Positions 9,763 through 17,264 of a stretch of 54,660 nucleotides of DNA are shown piece after piece. The notes under the pieces are model-generated. The model had not been told where the DNA came from and made no database searches. It saw only the letters and a program-made list of their open reading frames with translations. Position 1 is the first letter of the stretch. Every line of letters starts with the position of its first letter. This DNA comes from Clostridia bacterium (GTDB taxonomy: Bacteria > Bacillota > Clostridia > Christensenellales > UBA3700), in assembly GCA_029068165.1 (NCBI GenBank), contig JAIEDA010000007.1, positions 1-54,660 on the forward strand, read 5' to 3'. A program made the position numbers and the translations under genes.

Positions 9763-10032
9763 GCGCTGTGCATCTGATTCTGATAGTGACTACCTGAGCG
9801 TAACCCAAACAGTTAACTCCTTCAAAGCTACCTTATGGCACATCAACCGACCTGCTTAATGCTGCTACGGTCAAGTCCTGACATGGTTCACAGGGATTAA
9901 TTGCACAAGACCTTGATATCAACGTCACTTGTTTGAGGCAGACCTCACATAGCCAAAACCGCGATCAGCATTCAGCCCTGCTGTTGCGGATTGCAGGAAT
10001 AGGGCACCGCAAGCTCCCCACCTAGCACAGCC
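9763..10032 (-). ncRNA. ffs: signal recognition particle RNA, large form with Alu domain
   Basis: The minus strand matches the Bacillus-type scRNA along its length. The 5' part has the Alu-domain blocks GGTGGGGAG, GCGGTGCCCT and CCTGCAATCCGC with AGCAGGGC. The middle has AACCATGTCAGG, and the S-domain helix 8 region ends in GTAGCAGCATTAAG. The 5' GCTGTGC pairs with GCACAGC near the 3' end. The tip of helix 8 reads ACTTGACCGTAGCAGC, so the usual GGAA-type tetraloop region is altered from the common GGTCCGGAAGGAAGCAGC. The RNA pairs with Ffh to target membrane proteins to the translocon. Ends are estimated to within a few bases. Confidence 0.93.
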
Positions 10033-10037
10033 ATTAT

Positions 10038-10066
10038 AGTATAGCCCATAATCGACGAAATGTCAA
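10038..10066 (-). promoter_or_regulatory. sigma-A promoter of the SRP RNA gene
   Basis: On the minus strand TTGACA (10066-10061), a 17-base spacer and TATACT (10043-10038) form a near-perfect promoter, with the start near 10031. Confidence 0.88.
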
Positions 10067-10432
10067 GCGTAGAAATAAAATAGTGCCTAGCGTAAAAAAT
10101 GCTTGATTTTTCGACACGCGTAAAAATTGCGGAGAACGATTGAAAAAGGCGAACTTGTAATGATAAACAGGCTAGGACAAAGACGAAAGACTTGCATACG
10201 CTTGATAGCCAATTTATAAAACGCGTTGAATCAACCGGCTAATACATTTTATTTAGCAATATAGAGCGAATGGTAGCGAAGTCGAATATCTTGCTGCCTT
10301 GTAAAAAATAAAGTTCTAATTAAAGCTCTTTAAAAATACAATTTATTGTACCCGAGAATTTTTTAAGAGGGGGACAAAATGCTTTTGTCAAATGTGACAA
10401 AAATCGACAAAAATCGATAGAAGTTAATAAAA
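10067..10432. other. intergenic stretch without a gene
   Basis: No open reading frame or RNA gene that I can support lies here. One heptamer, TTCGACA at 10110-10116, is the reverse complement of the Spo0A box TGTCGAA. Given the length of the window, single matches are expected by chance. Confidence 0.5.
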
Positions 10433-10445
10433 TTCGACATATAGT
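10433..10445 (+). promoter_or_regulatory. possible Spo0A box overlapping a SigE-like -10 before the PdaB-like gene
   Basis: TTCGACA at 10433-10439 is a perfect inverted Spo0A box. It overlaps CATATAGT at 10438-10445, which fits the CATAnnnT -10 of SigE/SigK promoters. No convincing SigE -35 was found 13-15 bases upstream, so this is a weak call supported mainly by the sporulation role of PdaB homologues. Confidence 0.3.
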
Positions 10446-10471
10446 AAATGCTATTATCAAGAGGTGCAAAG

Positions 10472-11236
10472 ATGATCTATCTAATTAAGAAGAAAAGCGT
10501 AATAAGCGTTGTGGCGATACTCCTGCTTATAGTCGTATGCGCGACCTGTATGGCAAACAACGACGTAACCGCTGTATTCAACAATCAAAGCTTGAGGAAA
10601 GTGCCGGTATACGGCGTAGATACCGAGGAAAAACTCGTGGCGTTGACGTTTGACGCGGCGTGGGGCGCCGACAAAACTCAGGGAATACTGGATATACTCG
10701 AAAAGCACGGCGTAGACGGAACGTTTTTCTTAGTGGGGTTTTGGATAGATAAATATCCTGAAATGGTAAAAGCCATCGCCGAGAGCGGCTGCGATATAGG
10801 CAATCACAGCAAGGAGCATCTCAATATGAGTACGCTTAGCAAAGAAAGTATTGTAAGCGAACTCGATTACGTAAACGAAAAAGTAAAGGAATTGACGGAT
10901 ATTGAACCGAAATTCTTCCGTCCGCCTTTCGGCGACTACAACAATGCGCTTCTTGAAGTTGTGGAAGAAAAGAATATGATAGGCATACAGTGGACTGTCG
11001 ATTCGCTAGATTGGAAAGGCTTGAGCGCCGCCGAAATACTATCTAGGGTAAATTCGGGAGTGAAAAGCGGTTCAATAATCCTGTTCCACAACAATAGCGA
11101 CAATATATTGGAGGCGTTGCCGTTTGTTATTGCCAACTTGAAAAACCAAGGATATAAAATGGTTACGCTCTCAAATCTAGTCTATCAAGACAACTACACG
11201 ATAGACGCGAACGGAATACAACATAAAAATCAATAA
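10472..11236 (+). CDS. polysaccharide deacetylase, PdaB-like
   Basis: A NodB-fold carbohydrate esterase of family CE4, 254 residues from the chosen start. An N-terminal membrane anchor or signal segment (about 7-29) places it outside the cytoplasmic membrane. Motif 1 is TFDAAWG with a single Asp in place of TFDDGP, as in PdaB. Motif 2 is HSKEH, the metal-binding His pair, and motif 3 is RPPFGDYN. PdaB acts on the spore wall and is needed for late spore stability in Bacillus. The ATG at 10472 follows an AAGAGGTG ribosome site; an in-frame ATG at 10448 lacks one. The next gene starts 20 bases downstream. Confidence 0.85.
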   Translation: MIYLIKKKSVISVVAILLLIVVCATCMANNDVTAVFNNQSLRKVPVYGVDTEEKLVALTFDAAWGADKTQGILDILEKHGVDGTFFLVGFWIDKYPEMVKAIAESGCDIGNHSKEHLNMSTLSKESIVSELDYVNEKVKELTDIEPKFFRPPFGDYNNALLEVVEEKNMIGIQWTVDSLDWKGLSAAEILSRVNSGVKSGSIILFHNNSDNILEALPFVIANLKNQGYKMVTLSNLVYQDNYTIDANGIQHKNQ

Positions 11237-11256
11237 ACTACGCTCCGGAGGTATAT

Positions 11257-11919
11257 ATGAATTACGAGCAGATGAACAACAACAAACTACAACTAATCGG
11301 AACGGTCGTGCAGGAACCGGTCTACACTCACGAAGTGTTTGGAGAAGGTTTTTACGAAACGGTAATATCCGTTCCGCGTCTATCCGAACAAAAAGATTTG
11401 ATACCTATTACTATATCCGATAGGCTTTTGGCGAGATACGAAGTCAAAGTAGGGGATAAGATAAACGTAGTAGGACAATTTAGAAGCTACAACAAATTAG
11501 AGGGGGAAAGATCTAAGTTGTTGTTGACTGCATTCGTAAGAGATATACTTCCCGAGGACGCAGGATTGAGTCCCAACGTGATAGAGATTACCGGCTTTAT
11601 TTGTAAGCCGCCTATCTACAGGACCACGCCTTTCAAGAGAGAAATTTGCGACGTATTAATAGCCGTAAATAGAGCTTATAATAAGTCAGACTACATACCT
11701 TGCATAATGTGGGGAAGGAACGCTAGATACGTGCAAAATATGAAAGTAGGCGAGAAGTTGAGCGTAGTGGGAAGAATACAAAGCAGGACATACGTCAAGA
11801 ATTTGGGCGACGATAAATGCGAAGAAAGAGTAGCCTACGAAGTATCCGTAAGCAAGATTACTACGGGCGATAAAGAAGATTTTACGGAAATGGAAATCGC
11901 AAGCGCGGAAACTGAATAA
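11257..11919 (+). CDS. two-OB-fold, single-strand DNA-binding-like protein
   Basis: A 220-residue cytoplasmic protein with two similar halves. Each half looks like an OB-fold of the SSB/PriB type: residues 8-95 (LQLIGTVVQEPVY, then VGDKINVVGQFRS) and 105-200 (IEITGFICKPPIYRT, then VGEKLSVVGRIQSR). It lacks the acidic Gln/Gly-rich tail and DDDIPF-like tip of canonical SSB, so it is unlikely to be the main SSB. Its job is not known to me; a nucleic-acid-binding role is inferred from the fold pattern. It has a CGGAGG ribosome site and follows the PdaB-like gene closely. Confidence 0.65.
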   Translation: MNYEQMNNNKLQLIGTVVQEPVYTHEVFGEGFYETVISVPRLSEQKDLIPITISDRLLARYEVKVGDKINVVGQFRSYNKLEGERSKLLLTAFVRDILPEDAGLSPNVIEITGFICKPPIYRTTPFKREICDVLIAVNRAYNKSDYIPCIMWGRNARYVQNMKVGEKLSVVGRIQSRTYVKNLGDDKCEERVAYEVSVSKITTGDKEDFTEMEIASAETE

Positions 11920-12056
11920 CATAAAATTATTCTCAAATATCGACAATTATTCTCGAATATTTATCAATTAAGTCGATTTTTGTAATAATTTCCGCTCAAA
12001 ATATAACCAAATAAAATATTTATGCAACAATGCGCATAAATATGCAAATATCAATA

Positions 12057-12083
12057 AAATCGAGGACTGCGTTCTCGATTTTA
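12057..12083. terminator. hairpin terminator before the yggS operon
   Basis: AAAATCGAG (12057-12065) pairs with CTCGATTTT (12074-12082) around an 8-base loop. The T tract is short, so it may terminate weakly in either direction. The rest of the 11920-12128 gap is AT-rich and holds nothing I can name. Confidence 0.5.
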
Positions 12084-12128
12084 GCATTTGCAAAGAATTT
12101 AAGCTTGCAAAGAAATGTTTAATTCTTA

Positions 12129-12157
12129 TTTACTTTTATTATTTAATATGGTATACT
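12129..12157 (+). promoter_or_regulatory. sigma-A promoter of yggS-sepF-lspA-rluD
   Basis: TTTACT (12129-12134), 17 bases and TATACT (12152-12157), with an extended TGG before the -10. The start would be near 12164. Confidence 0.6.
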
Positions 12158-12189
12158 CGTACTAAGCAAAGGTAATTTTACGGGTGAGT

Positions 12190-12900
12190 ATGCAATTTGA
12201 AGAGATTGACGAAAAGGTCGCGGAATGCGTACGAAAAATCAACGAGGCAAAACGTAAGGCGGGAAGAGACGACGAGATTACGCTTATCGGCGCTACAAAG
12301 ACTCAACCTGCCGAACTTATAGCTTATATTCAAGAAAAGAAACTTTTGAGCGACGTGGGAGAGAATAGGGTTCAGGAGTTGGTGGAAAAGTACGACGCGG
12401 GCAAGAAATTGCGTTGGCATTTGATAGGTCAGCTTCAAAGCAACAAGGTCAAGTATATTATCGATAAAGTTGCGCTGGTGCATTCTCTTGATAGAGAGAG
12501 TTTGGCGGATGAGATTGATAGGCAAGCCTTAAAGCGTTCGCTGGTTTGCGACTGTCTTATAGAAGTCAATATGGGGAACGAAATTTCCAAGGGCGGCGTA
12601 GATAGGGAAAAGATATTCGACTTTCTCGATTACGTAGATAGGAAAGACGGGATTAGAGTGCGCGGACTGATGAGCGTAATGCCCAATCTTTCGGACAAAG
12701 AGGAGCTTAAGGAACTGTTTATAAAATTTAAAGAGTACTTTGAAAAGCTAAAGAAGGTAGCGGGAGCGAAGCATTTGATAGATATTTGTTCTTGCGGAAT
12801 GACCAACGACTATGAGCTTGCAATAGAATACGGCGGAGCAACGCAAGTGAGAATAGGCAGGGCGCTTTTCGGAGAAAGACATTACACGATGATAAACTAG
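12190..12900 (+). CDS. PLP homeostasis protein of the YggS/YlmE family
   Basis: A single-domain, alanine-racemase-like TIM barrel that binds pyridoxal phosphate without known catalytic turnover and affects B6 and amino-acid balance. The PLP lysine is in IGATKTQP near residue 36. The family blocks GENRVQEL, WHLIGQLQSNK, LMSVMP and SCGMTNDYELAIEYGGATQVRIGRA are all present. It heads the run yggS-sepF, the same neighbours as ylmE-ylmF near the division genes of Bacillus. The start could also be the GTG at 12184; neither has a strong ribosome site. Confidence 0.88.
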   Translation: MQFEEIDEKVAECVRKINEAKRKAGRDDEITLIGATKTQPAELIAYIQEKKLLSDVGENRVQELVEKYDAGKKLRWHLIGQLQSNKVKYIIDKVALVHSLDRESLADEIDRQALKRSLVCDCLIEVNMGNEISKGGVDREKIFDFLDYVDRKDGIRVRGLMSVMPNLSDKEELKELFIKFKEYFEKLKKVAGAKHLIDICSCGMTNDYELAIEYGGATQVRIGRALFGERHYTMIN

Positions 12901-12916
12901 AGGAATTGAGGTATTT

Positions 12917-13582
12917 ATGGATAGAAGGGATTACAATAACGAAGAAAGGGAAGTTTTCAACAACGATAGGGGTATCCAGCCTAGGCGTAGGTTCAACTAT
13001 TCTCGCAGCGATTATCAAAACTATACGGGCGACGGCGAGTACGTTGAGCCGAATAAACCCGTTTATCCGCAGCAACCCTATTCCCCTTATCCGCAACAGC
13101 CGATGGGAAATGTTGGCGGTTATGAAGTTCCGCCTCAGCAAGGTTATCAAAGCGTTCCGCCGCAACAGCCGCAGTATTCTCAGCCTTATCCAAGCGGATA
13201 TTACGCTCAGCAAGACGACGGTTTTGCTTACGACGCAAGGTTTGCGCCGCAAGAAGTCGTACAAAAGAAAAAGGGATTTTTCTCGTTTAAGAGCAAGAAA
13301 CAGCCTACTTATTCTCAAGGCGATTTGCAAAACATATTGATAGTTACGCCCAAGACTCTTTCCGAGGTGCAGGATATTATCGATAGTTTGAGAAACAGGC
13401 AGGCTATAATAGTTCAGTTTAATAAAATCAACGAGAAATACGCTCAAAGAATACTCGATTTTCTAAACGGGGCGATTTACGCGTTGGGCGGTTGCGAGCA
13501 AAGAATAGGCGACAATATGTTCTTGTTCACTCCGGGCGGCGTATCCATTCAAGGTCCGAGTTCGTTGAAAAATAAGTATTAA
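12917..13582 (+). CDS. sepF: cell-division protein SepF with a long P/Q/Y-rich linker
   Basis: SepF polymerises on the membrane and tethers FtsZ filaments at the septum. The C-terminal SepF domain occupies about residues 138-221 (ILIVTPKTLSEVQDIIDSL, RILDFLNGAIYALGG, FLFTPGGVSI). Residues 35-105 are a low-complexity linker of Pro, Gln, Tyr and Gly, unusually long; at 221 residues the protein exceeds the usual 150. The normal N-terminal amphipathic membrane helix is not obvious, since the first 30 residues are strongly charged. It lies 16 bases after yggS. Confidence 0.88.
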   Translation: MDRRDYNNEEREVFNNDRGIQPRRRFNYSRSDYQNYTGDGEYVEPNKPVYPQQPYSPYPQQPMGNVGGYEVPPQQGYQSVPPQQPQYSQPYPSGYYAQQDDGFAYDARFAPQEVVQKKKGFFSFKSKKQPTYSQGDLQNILIVTPKTLSEVQDIIDSLRNRQAIIVQFNKINEKYAQRILDFLNGAIYALGGCEQRIGDNMFLFTPGGVSIQGPSSLKNKY

Positions 13583-13602
13583 TTGATTAGCGGTACGGCG
13601 AA

Positions 13603-14334
13603 ATGATAAACAACGAAAACAAAAAAATCATACTCAAACGCTTAATAATAGAATTTATTCTTTTCGCTTTGCTTTTGCTTAGCGATTTGCTTTCCAAAGA
13701 TATAGTAATGAATAGACTTGGATTGTCGTCCAATACGCAATATAAGCTTATTGACGGAGTATTCGCTATCTATCCGTGTTTCAACGACGGGGCGTCTTTT
13801 TCTTCTTTTTCAGGCAAGACTGGCTTTTTAATAGCTCTTACCGCAATAATAACTGCCGCGTTAATTGCGCTAGCGATATTTAATTTGATAAGAAAGCCTA
13901 AATCTTCGTTGCTTTTTAGATGGGCGTTGATACTCATCATAGCGGGCGGTTTGGGTAATTTATACGATAGACTGTTTTGCGGCGGCACGGTTAGGGACTT
14001 TATCCAATACGTCTTTCTCGACGACTTATTTGAGAAGTTTTTCCACAGTTCGTTTGGTATAGGTAATATCGCCGATATCTACTTGGTGCTTGGAGTTTTT
14101 CTTATGTGCGGATATATCATCTTCGATTACAAAGAGGGCGACTTGGGTATTATCAAGCCTAAGTCCAATAATAAGGACGGCGAAAATTCAACCAATGACG
14201 ATATGCAGGATAAAGAACCGTCTTATAATGAAAGTGATTTGTCGGAGAAAGGAGAATCTATATCGAAAGAAGCTGACGAGCCGAAAAAGCAAATGGAAGA
14301 AGGATCTAGCGGTAGTTCAAAGGACGGCGTATGA
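13603..14334 (+). CDS. lspA: lipoprotein signal peptidase II with acidic C-terminal tail
   Basis: An aspartyl protease in the membrane that cleaves the signal peptide of diacylated prolipoproteins, the step after Lgt. Four hydrophobic segments lie within residues 12-175. The catalytic aspartates are Asp132 (GGTVRDFI) and Asp158 (GNIADIYLV), and FNDGASF at 60-66 is the first conserved block. Usual length is about 160 residues; here a hydrophilic, Glu/Asp/Ser-rich tail runs from about 185 to 243. Its last four bases overlap the start of rluD, so translation is likely coupled. Confidence 0.93.
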   Translation: MINNENKKIILKRLIIEFILFALLLLSDLLSKDIVMNRLGLSSNTQYKLIDGVFAIYPCFNDGASFSSFSGKTGFLIALTAIITAALIALAIFNLIRKPKSSLLFRWALILIIAGGLGNLYDRLFCGGTVRDFIQYVFLDDLFEKFFHSSFGIGNIADIYLVLGVFLMCGYIIFDYKEGDLGIIKPKSNNKDGENSTNDDMQDKEPSYNESDLSEKGESISKEADEPKKQMEEGSSGSSKDGV

Positions 14335-15278
14335 ACGAGGAAAATATTTTAGATAGCGCCGAAGATTTTCAAGTCTACGCAGTCGGCGAAGACGGCGTAG
14401 GGTTTAGACTGGACGTTTTTCTCAACGATAAGACGGGCGCAAGCAGGTCGCATATAAAGAGCCTAATTGAAAGAAGTAAAGTGTTTGTCAACGGAGGCGC
14501 AATTAAGAAAGCGGGGTATTCTCTAAAGTTTGGCGACGAAGTCACGGTATACGAGGACGAGGTCAGGGAACTCAACGTAAAGCCGCAAAATATTCCTATT
14601 GATATAATCTACGAAGACGACGATATCGCCGTAATTAATAAGGCTCAGGGAATGGTAGTTCACCCTGCGGCGGGTTCTTACGAAAACACGCTTGTCAACG
14701 CTCTTTTATATCATCTCAAGTCGCTCAGCGGCATAAACGGAGTAATAAGACCTGGCATAGTCCATAGGTTGGACAAGGATACTTCGGGTCTTTTGGTAGT
14801 CGCAAAAAACGACGAGGCGCATATAAATTTGCAAGAGCAAATCGCCAGTAAATCGGCAAAAAGGTTTTACTATGCGCTCATAGACGGCAAGGCGAGCAAG
14901 GACGAGGGGATAATCGAAACTCTAATCGATAGGTCGCAAAAGGATAGAAAGCTTATGGCGGTTTCGCGTAGCGGCGGTAGAAATGCCATAACGCTCTACA
15001 AGGTCTTAGAAAGGTTCGAACGTTATACCTTGATGGAGTACGAACTAAAGACGGGGAGGACGCATCAAATACGCGTGCACAGTAAGCATATCGGACATCC
15101 CGTCGTAGGCGACTTGTCTTACGGAGGCAGTAATAAGTTTGGATTAAAAGGACAGCTTTTACACGCGCACAAACTTGTTTTGTCGCATCCGAAAACGGGC
15201 GAACTTATGACGTTTGAAGCGCCTCTTCCCGAGTATTTTGAAAGCGTATTAATCGAACTGCGTATTAAGGCAAAATAA
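14331..15278 (+). CDS. RluD-family 23S rRNA pseudouridine synthase
   Basis: Isomerises specific uridines of RNA to pseudouridine. An S4 RNA-binding domain lies at about residues 24-80. The catalytic domain carries the family signature PGIVHRLDKDTSG with catalytic Asp148, and RTHQIRVH near residue 242. The target site (RluD-, RluC- or YlyB-type) cannot be set from sequence alone; lspA-ylyB is the order in Bacillus, which favours the YlyB type. The start overlaps lspA by four bases (ATGA). Confidence 0.9.
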   Translation: MNEENILDSAEDFQVYAVGEDGVGFRLDVFLNDKTGASRSHIKSLIERSKVFVNGGAIKKAGYSLKFGDEVTVYEDEVRELNVKPQNIPIDIIYEDDDIAVINKAQGMVVHPAAGSYENTLVNALLYHLKSLSGINGVIRPGIVHRLDKDTSGLLVVAKNDEAHINLQEQIASKSAKRFYYALIDGKASKDEGIIETLIDRSQKDRKLMAVSRSGGRNAITLYKVLERFERYTLMEYELKTGRTHQIRVHSKHIGHPVVGDLSYGGSNKFGLKGQLLHAHKLVLSHPKTGELMTFEAPLPEYFESVLIELRIKAK

Positions 15279-15306
15279 TTAAAAACGCTAAAATTCTATG
15301 CTAAAT

Positions 15307-15347
15307 AAAACAAACTCTTGCTACAGTTGCAAGAGTTTGTTTTATTT
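15307..15347. terminator. bidirectional terminator between rluD and rqcH
   Basis: AAAACAAACTCTTGC (15307-15321) and GCAAGAGTTTGTTTT (15329-15343) are perfect 15-base arms around a 7-base loop. They serve both converging genes. Confidence 0.92.
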
Positions 15348-15372
15348 TCGTTAAGTTTTTAAAAATTATTTG

Positions 15373-17097
15373 TCAGTTCTTTGATAAATATTCGCTATGT
15401 TTATCGGGATTTACGTACGCGGTGGAGTAGGTCGTGTATAGGACCATTCCCGGTTTGCCTGACGGGTGTCTTTTGAGATTACGGCGGAAAGTGTAGTCGC
15501 ATTCTTGTTTTGCGTTGGCGCCGCCGAGAGAGTAGTATGCGGCAATTTCGCATCCTATTTCTATTACTTCGTCGGGTATCGTTCTGCCTTCGGCAAAAAC
15601 AATAACGTGACTTCCGTGCGTTTTTTGAGTGTGAATCCACAAGTCGCCGCCGTTTGCGACTTTGAAAGTGAGTTTGTCGTTTTGAATATTGTTCTTGCCA
15701 ACTAAAATGACGAAGTCGTTTACCTCGTACGCTATTGGTTGCGACGGCGTAGACTTCTTCTTTTGCGACTTAATTTTTTTGAGCGCGCCCAAAGCTGATA
15801 GTTCTTCGGATAGTTCGGCAATCTCTTCGTCGGACGAGCAAAGCTCAAGGGCGGGTTCGATAGAGGCGAGATAGAGCAAGTCGTTTTCAAGTTCGGCTAT
15901 TTGTTTTGTGACGACCTCATAGGCGCGTTTGAGCTTGGCGTATTTTTTGTAGTACGCTTGAGAGTTTTGTTGGGGAGTAAGTCTATCGTCGAGTTTGATT
16001 TCAATAGTAGGGCAATCGGGAGCGTAATAGTCTGCGACTATCGCCGATTTATCTCCTTTCTTTATCGCGTAGAGATTGGATAAAATCAAATCTCCGCATT
16101 TTTTTATCTCTTCGGCTTGCTTACATTCCTCGAGTTTTTCGTTGTTCTTAGCGAGTTTTGCAAGTAGTTTTTTCTTGCAGGAGAGGAAAGCTTTTTTTAA
16201 GAATTTAGTTTTTTCCGCTTTGCGTTCCTGCCTGTCCTTTTCCACCGTGCAAAGAAGTATAGCTTCGTTTAGCGTAGGCGTAAGCTCTAGATTGTCAAAC
16301 CCCGCGTATTCGGTCACGAAAAAATCGCAGTAGTTGCCGTCTTGCTTTAGCGCGCAAGGACGGTACTTTGGCGAATTGTAGACGTTTGCGTACCGGGCGA
16401 GCGTATCGGCAATCGCGGCGGCTTGTTCGCAGGTCAGCGATGGAGCGGTATTTTGAATATCGCATTCGCTTATTATTTGTTTGGCTGTCAAAAGCGCCAA
16501 TCCCGATATGTTAGATATTATAAACTTTGACAAATCTCCGCCCGAGTATGATTGTAGGAGCGCGTTGATTTCCTTGTTTTGAGAGGGTAGGAGTTTGCTT
16601 TGGGGCGGCAAAGTGTATTTTGCTCCCGCGAGCAAGCAGCGTTTGGTCATAGTGTCGTAAGAAACTTGTTTGAGAGTGTCGGAAATAGTTCCGTTTTCTT
16701 TTACGAGCAAAATATTGGAATACCTGCCCATCATTTCGGCGATCAAGCGATATCTAACAGTATCTCGCATTTCGTTGCGCGAAGTTATTTCAAAACATAT
16801 TATTCTATCCTCGGCGAGAGTCGCGACTGAGTCGATGATTCCGCCCGTGATATGCTTTCTAAGATGCATACAAAACGACGGAGCGGTGAGCGGGTTGGTT
16901 TTCCTGTCGCCGCCGACGTGTATTCTCGGATTGTTGGCGTTGCAGGATATAATCAACTGTCTATTTGCGCCGTTGCAGCGAATATTCAACCCGACTTCGT
17001 CTTTTTCGGGCATATTGACTTTGTCTATTTTGCCGCTTGCCACAAGAGCGTTAATCTCTTGCGAAAGGGCGTTTATAGTGATATAATCGTTAGGCAT
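15373..17097 (-). CDS. rqcH: ribosome quality control factor RqcH (NFACT family)
   Basis: Binds the obstructed 50S subunit with its stalled nascent chain and recruits alanyl-tRNA to add a C-terminal poly-alanine tail that marks the chain for ClpXP and other proteases. The 574 residues show NFACT-N (1-150), two helix-hairpin-helix regions, a coiled coil (about 290-440) and NFACT-R (about 455-560, with GKNNIQNDKLT and DLWIHT). The essential Asp97-Arg98 pair of Bacillus RqcH is found at exactly 97-98 (AEDRII). Historically annotated FbpA/fibronectin-binding protein. It faces rluD, and the clpP-clpX genes for degrading tagged proteins lie just behind it. Confidence 0.94.
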   Translation of the reverse strand: MPNDYITINALSQEINALVASGKIDKVNMPEKDEVGLNIRCNGANRQLIISCNANNPRIHVGGDRKTNPLTAPSFCMHLRKHITGGIIDSVATLAEDRIICFEITSRNEMRDTVRYRLIAEMMGRYSNILLVKENGTISDTLKQVSYDTMTKRCLLAGAKYTLPPQSKLLPSQNKEINALLQSYSGGDLSKFIISNISGLALLTAKQIISECDIQNTAPSLTCEQAAAIADTLARYANVYNSPKYRPCALKQDGNYCDFFVTEYAGFDNLELTPTLNEAILLCTVEKDRQERKAEKTKFLKKAFLSCKKKLLAKLAKNNEKLEECKQAEEIKKCGDLILSNLYAIKKGDKSAIVADYYAPDCPTIEIKLDDRLTPQQNSQAYYKKYAKLKRAYEVVTKQIAELENDLLYLASIEPALELCSSDEEIAELSEELSALGALKKIKSQKKKSTPSQPIAYEVNDFVILVGKNNIQNDKLTFKVANGGDLWIHTQKTHGSHVIVFAEGRTIPDEVIEIGCEIAAYYSLGGANAKQECDYTFRRNLKRHPSGKPGMVLYTTYSTAYVNPDKHSEYLSKN

Positions 17098-17190
17098 TGA
17101 TTTCCTTATAAATAAAAGTTTTTCGTAAATATTGTTAGAGTATTTTAACTATTATATTATAAAATATAACGTAAATTATTGCAATTATTA

Positions 17191-17219
17191 TTGCATTATT
17201 TTATTTTATATGTTAAAAT
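17191..17219 (+). promoter_or_regulatory. sigma-A promoter of tig
   Basis: TTGCAT (17191-17196), a 17-base spacer and TAAAAT (17214-17219), with an extended -10 TGT. Confidence 0.6.
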
Positions 17220-17264
17220 CATTAAAAATGAATAAATTTTGATAAACTTTTAGGAGATATATAT

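Noticed and set aside
10110..10116. Isolated Spo0A box in the SRP-pdaB gap
   Set aside because: A 7-base match is expected several times by chance in this window, and no promoter lies beside it.
12728..13447. 239-codon minus-strand frame across yggS and sepF
   Set aside because: It crosses two well-supported genes and encodes a Leu/Arg-rich sequence typical of antisense shadows.
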